Source: Rhodococcus sp. 06-462-5 (GTDB lineage Bacteria > Actinomycetota > Actinomycetes > Mycobacteriales > Mycobacteriaceae). From it: a DNA stretch of 42,190 nt. The notes under the pieces were generated by a model. The model saw only the letters and a program-made list of their open reading frames with translations, searched no databases and had not been told where the DNA came from. The position numbers and the translations under genes are program-made. The stretch lies in contig NZ_NOYD01000036.1 of the NCBI RefSeq assembly GCF_002258315.1, forward strand, positions 1 through 42,190, read 5' to 3'. Below, one piece after another: positions 40,765-42,190 of the stretch; the stretch's first letter is position 1; each line of letters opens with the position of its first letter.

Positions 40765-41103
40765 TCAGCCGGCTCGGTTGCTGTTGTACTCCAGCGCTGC
40801 GGCGACCCAGAATTCCAATCCTGTGTCGCTTGTCAGCGCATCCGCGTCGACGGTGATCCACCCTGTGCCCATCGACCGGTCTCGACCCATCACGGCGTGG
40901 TGGGCTCCGTCGCGGTGGAGGTATTCGGGTTCACGGACTCCATCCACCCGAACCAGCAGCGCACGGCTGCCTGTGCCGACACACACCACCATCTTGTCCC
41001 GCACCATGAACGCCAGACCGCCGAACATCTTCTGCTCGCGCAGACTCGCTTCATCGGCCAGAGTGGCGCGGACGCGGTCTGCGAGTAGCTCGTCGTACGG
41101 CAT
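40765..41103 (-). CDS. TfoX N-terminal-domain protein
   Basis: 112 residues. LREQKMFGGLAFMVRDKMVV is the TfoX-N signature, with VRATLADEASLREQ before it. Proteobacterial TfoX controls competence; stand-alone actinobacterial TfoX-N proteins are uncharacterised. ATG 41103 (MPYDELL) is preferred; a 9-codon extension is possible. It is on the minus strand, separate from the operon to its left, with 162 bases of non-coding DNA before the HNH gene. Confidence 0.82.
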   Translation of the reverse strand: MPYDELLADRVRATLADEASLREQKMFGGLAFMVRDKMVVCVGTGSRALLVRVDGVREPEYLHRDGAHHAVMGRDRSMGTGWITVDADALTSDTGLEFWVAAALEYNSNRAG

Positions 41104-41265
41104 GTCCTGCCTCTCCGGTGGTCGCTGCACTCATCGAAGACCTGTTCCGCATCGGACGCAACCGTGAATCACCCCGTGTGTGGACTCGCTCGTCTGAAAC
41201 AGGTTGTGCAGAAAGCAGAGCGGTGTCCTCGAGGCAGGGCTGTGCCCTGACGGCGGTGTGGGTCG

Positions 41266-42190
<925 letters not shown>

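Overview
The window is chromosomal DNA from a high-GC actinobacterium of the Nocardiaceae, most likely Rhodococcus or a close relative. This rests on recognition of families rather than on a search. Gene content and order match the region of Mycobacterium tuberculosis around Rv0357c-Rv0365c (purA, Rv0358, Rv0359 M50 protease, Rv0360c, Rv0361, fba, dedA, GH76) and Rv0389-Rv0391 (purT, rhodanese, metZ). WhiB, LGFP, MCR, FprA and DUF222-HNH proteins fit the same group. No transposase, integrase, CRISPR array, rRNA or tRNA was seen.

Layout. 0.2-3.5 kb: YhhN membrane protein, small membrane protein, SDR oxidoreductase, Pro/Thr-rich lipoprotein, SpoU methyltransferase. 3.6-10 kb: GH76, two tandem DedA proteins, fba, an Rv0361-like anchored protein, DUF3151 and FUSC proteins. 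10.1-14 kb: a CDF metal exporter behind a strong palindromic operator, a flavin split-barrel protein divergent from a WYL regulator, an M50 protease and its partner. 14.1-15.5 kb: purA with a strong terminator. 15.5-20.5 kb: the main accessory locus, a six-gene, tightly coupled SipW/TasA-type export operon. It has three exported proteins with alternate-type signal segments, one Sec-type exported protein and two ER/archaeal-type signal peptidases. The second peptidase continues into its own substrate-like exported half with a Thr/Pro stalk. 20.6-29.3 kb: LGFP protein, Ogt, MocR regulator, alpha-methylacyl-CoA racemase, purT, DUF456, an amidohydrolase/SMP-30 pair and fprA. 29.4-33.7 kb: a sulfur block (TauD-family dioxygenase, anchored protein, rhodanese, metZ, second TauD/AtsK-like dioxygenase). 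It is headed by a 24-codon Cys-rich leader ORF that looks like a cysteine attenuator. 33.8-36 kb: isochorismate synthase, HAD phosphatase, WhiB. 36.1-40.7 kb: a consensus-like promoter, a SAM-I riboswitch, two tiny leader ORFs, a polar-amino-acid-type ABC transporter, a sarcosine-oxidase-like flavoprotein and a GNAT acetyltransferase. 40.7-42.2 kb: TfoX-N protein and the 3' part of a DUF222/HNH gene running off the window.

How it fits together. Two separate sulfur-responsive leaders (cysteine codons before tauD-metZ; a SAM aptamer plus a Cys-codon uORF before the ABC transporter) suggest that the 29-41 kb part is a sulfur-compound acquisition region. The 15.9-20.5 kb operon looks like a self-contained surface-protein export and maturation system. 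Several convergent gene ends carry long imperfect palindromes, two of which share sequence and may be a dispersed repeat family.
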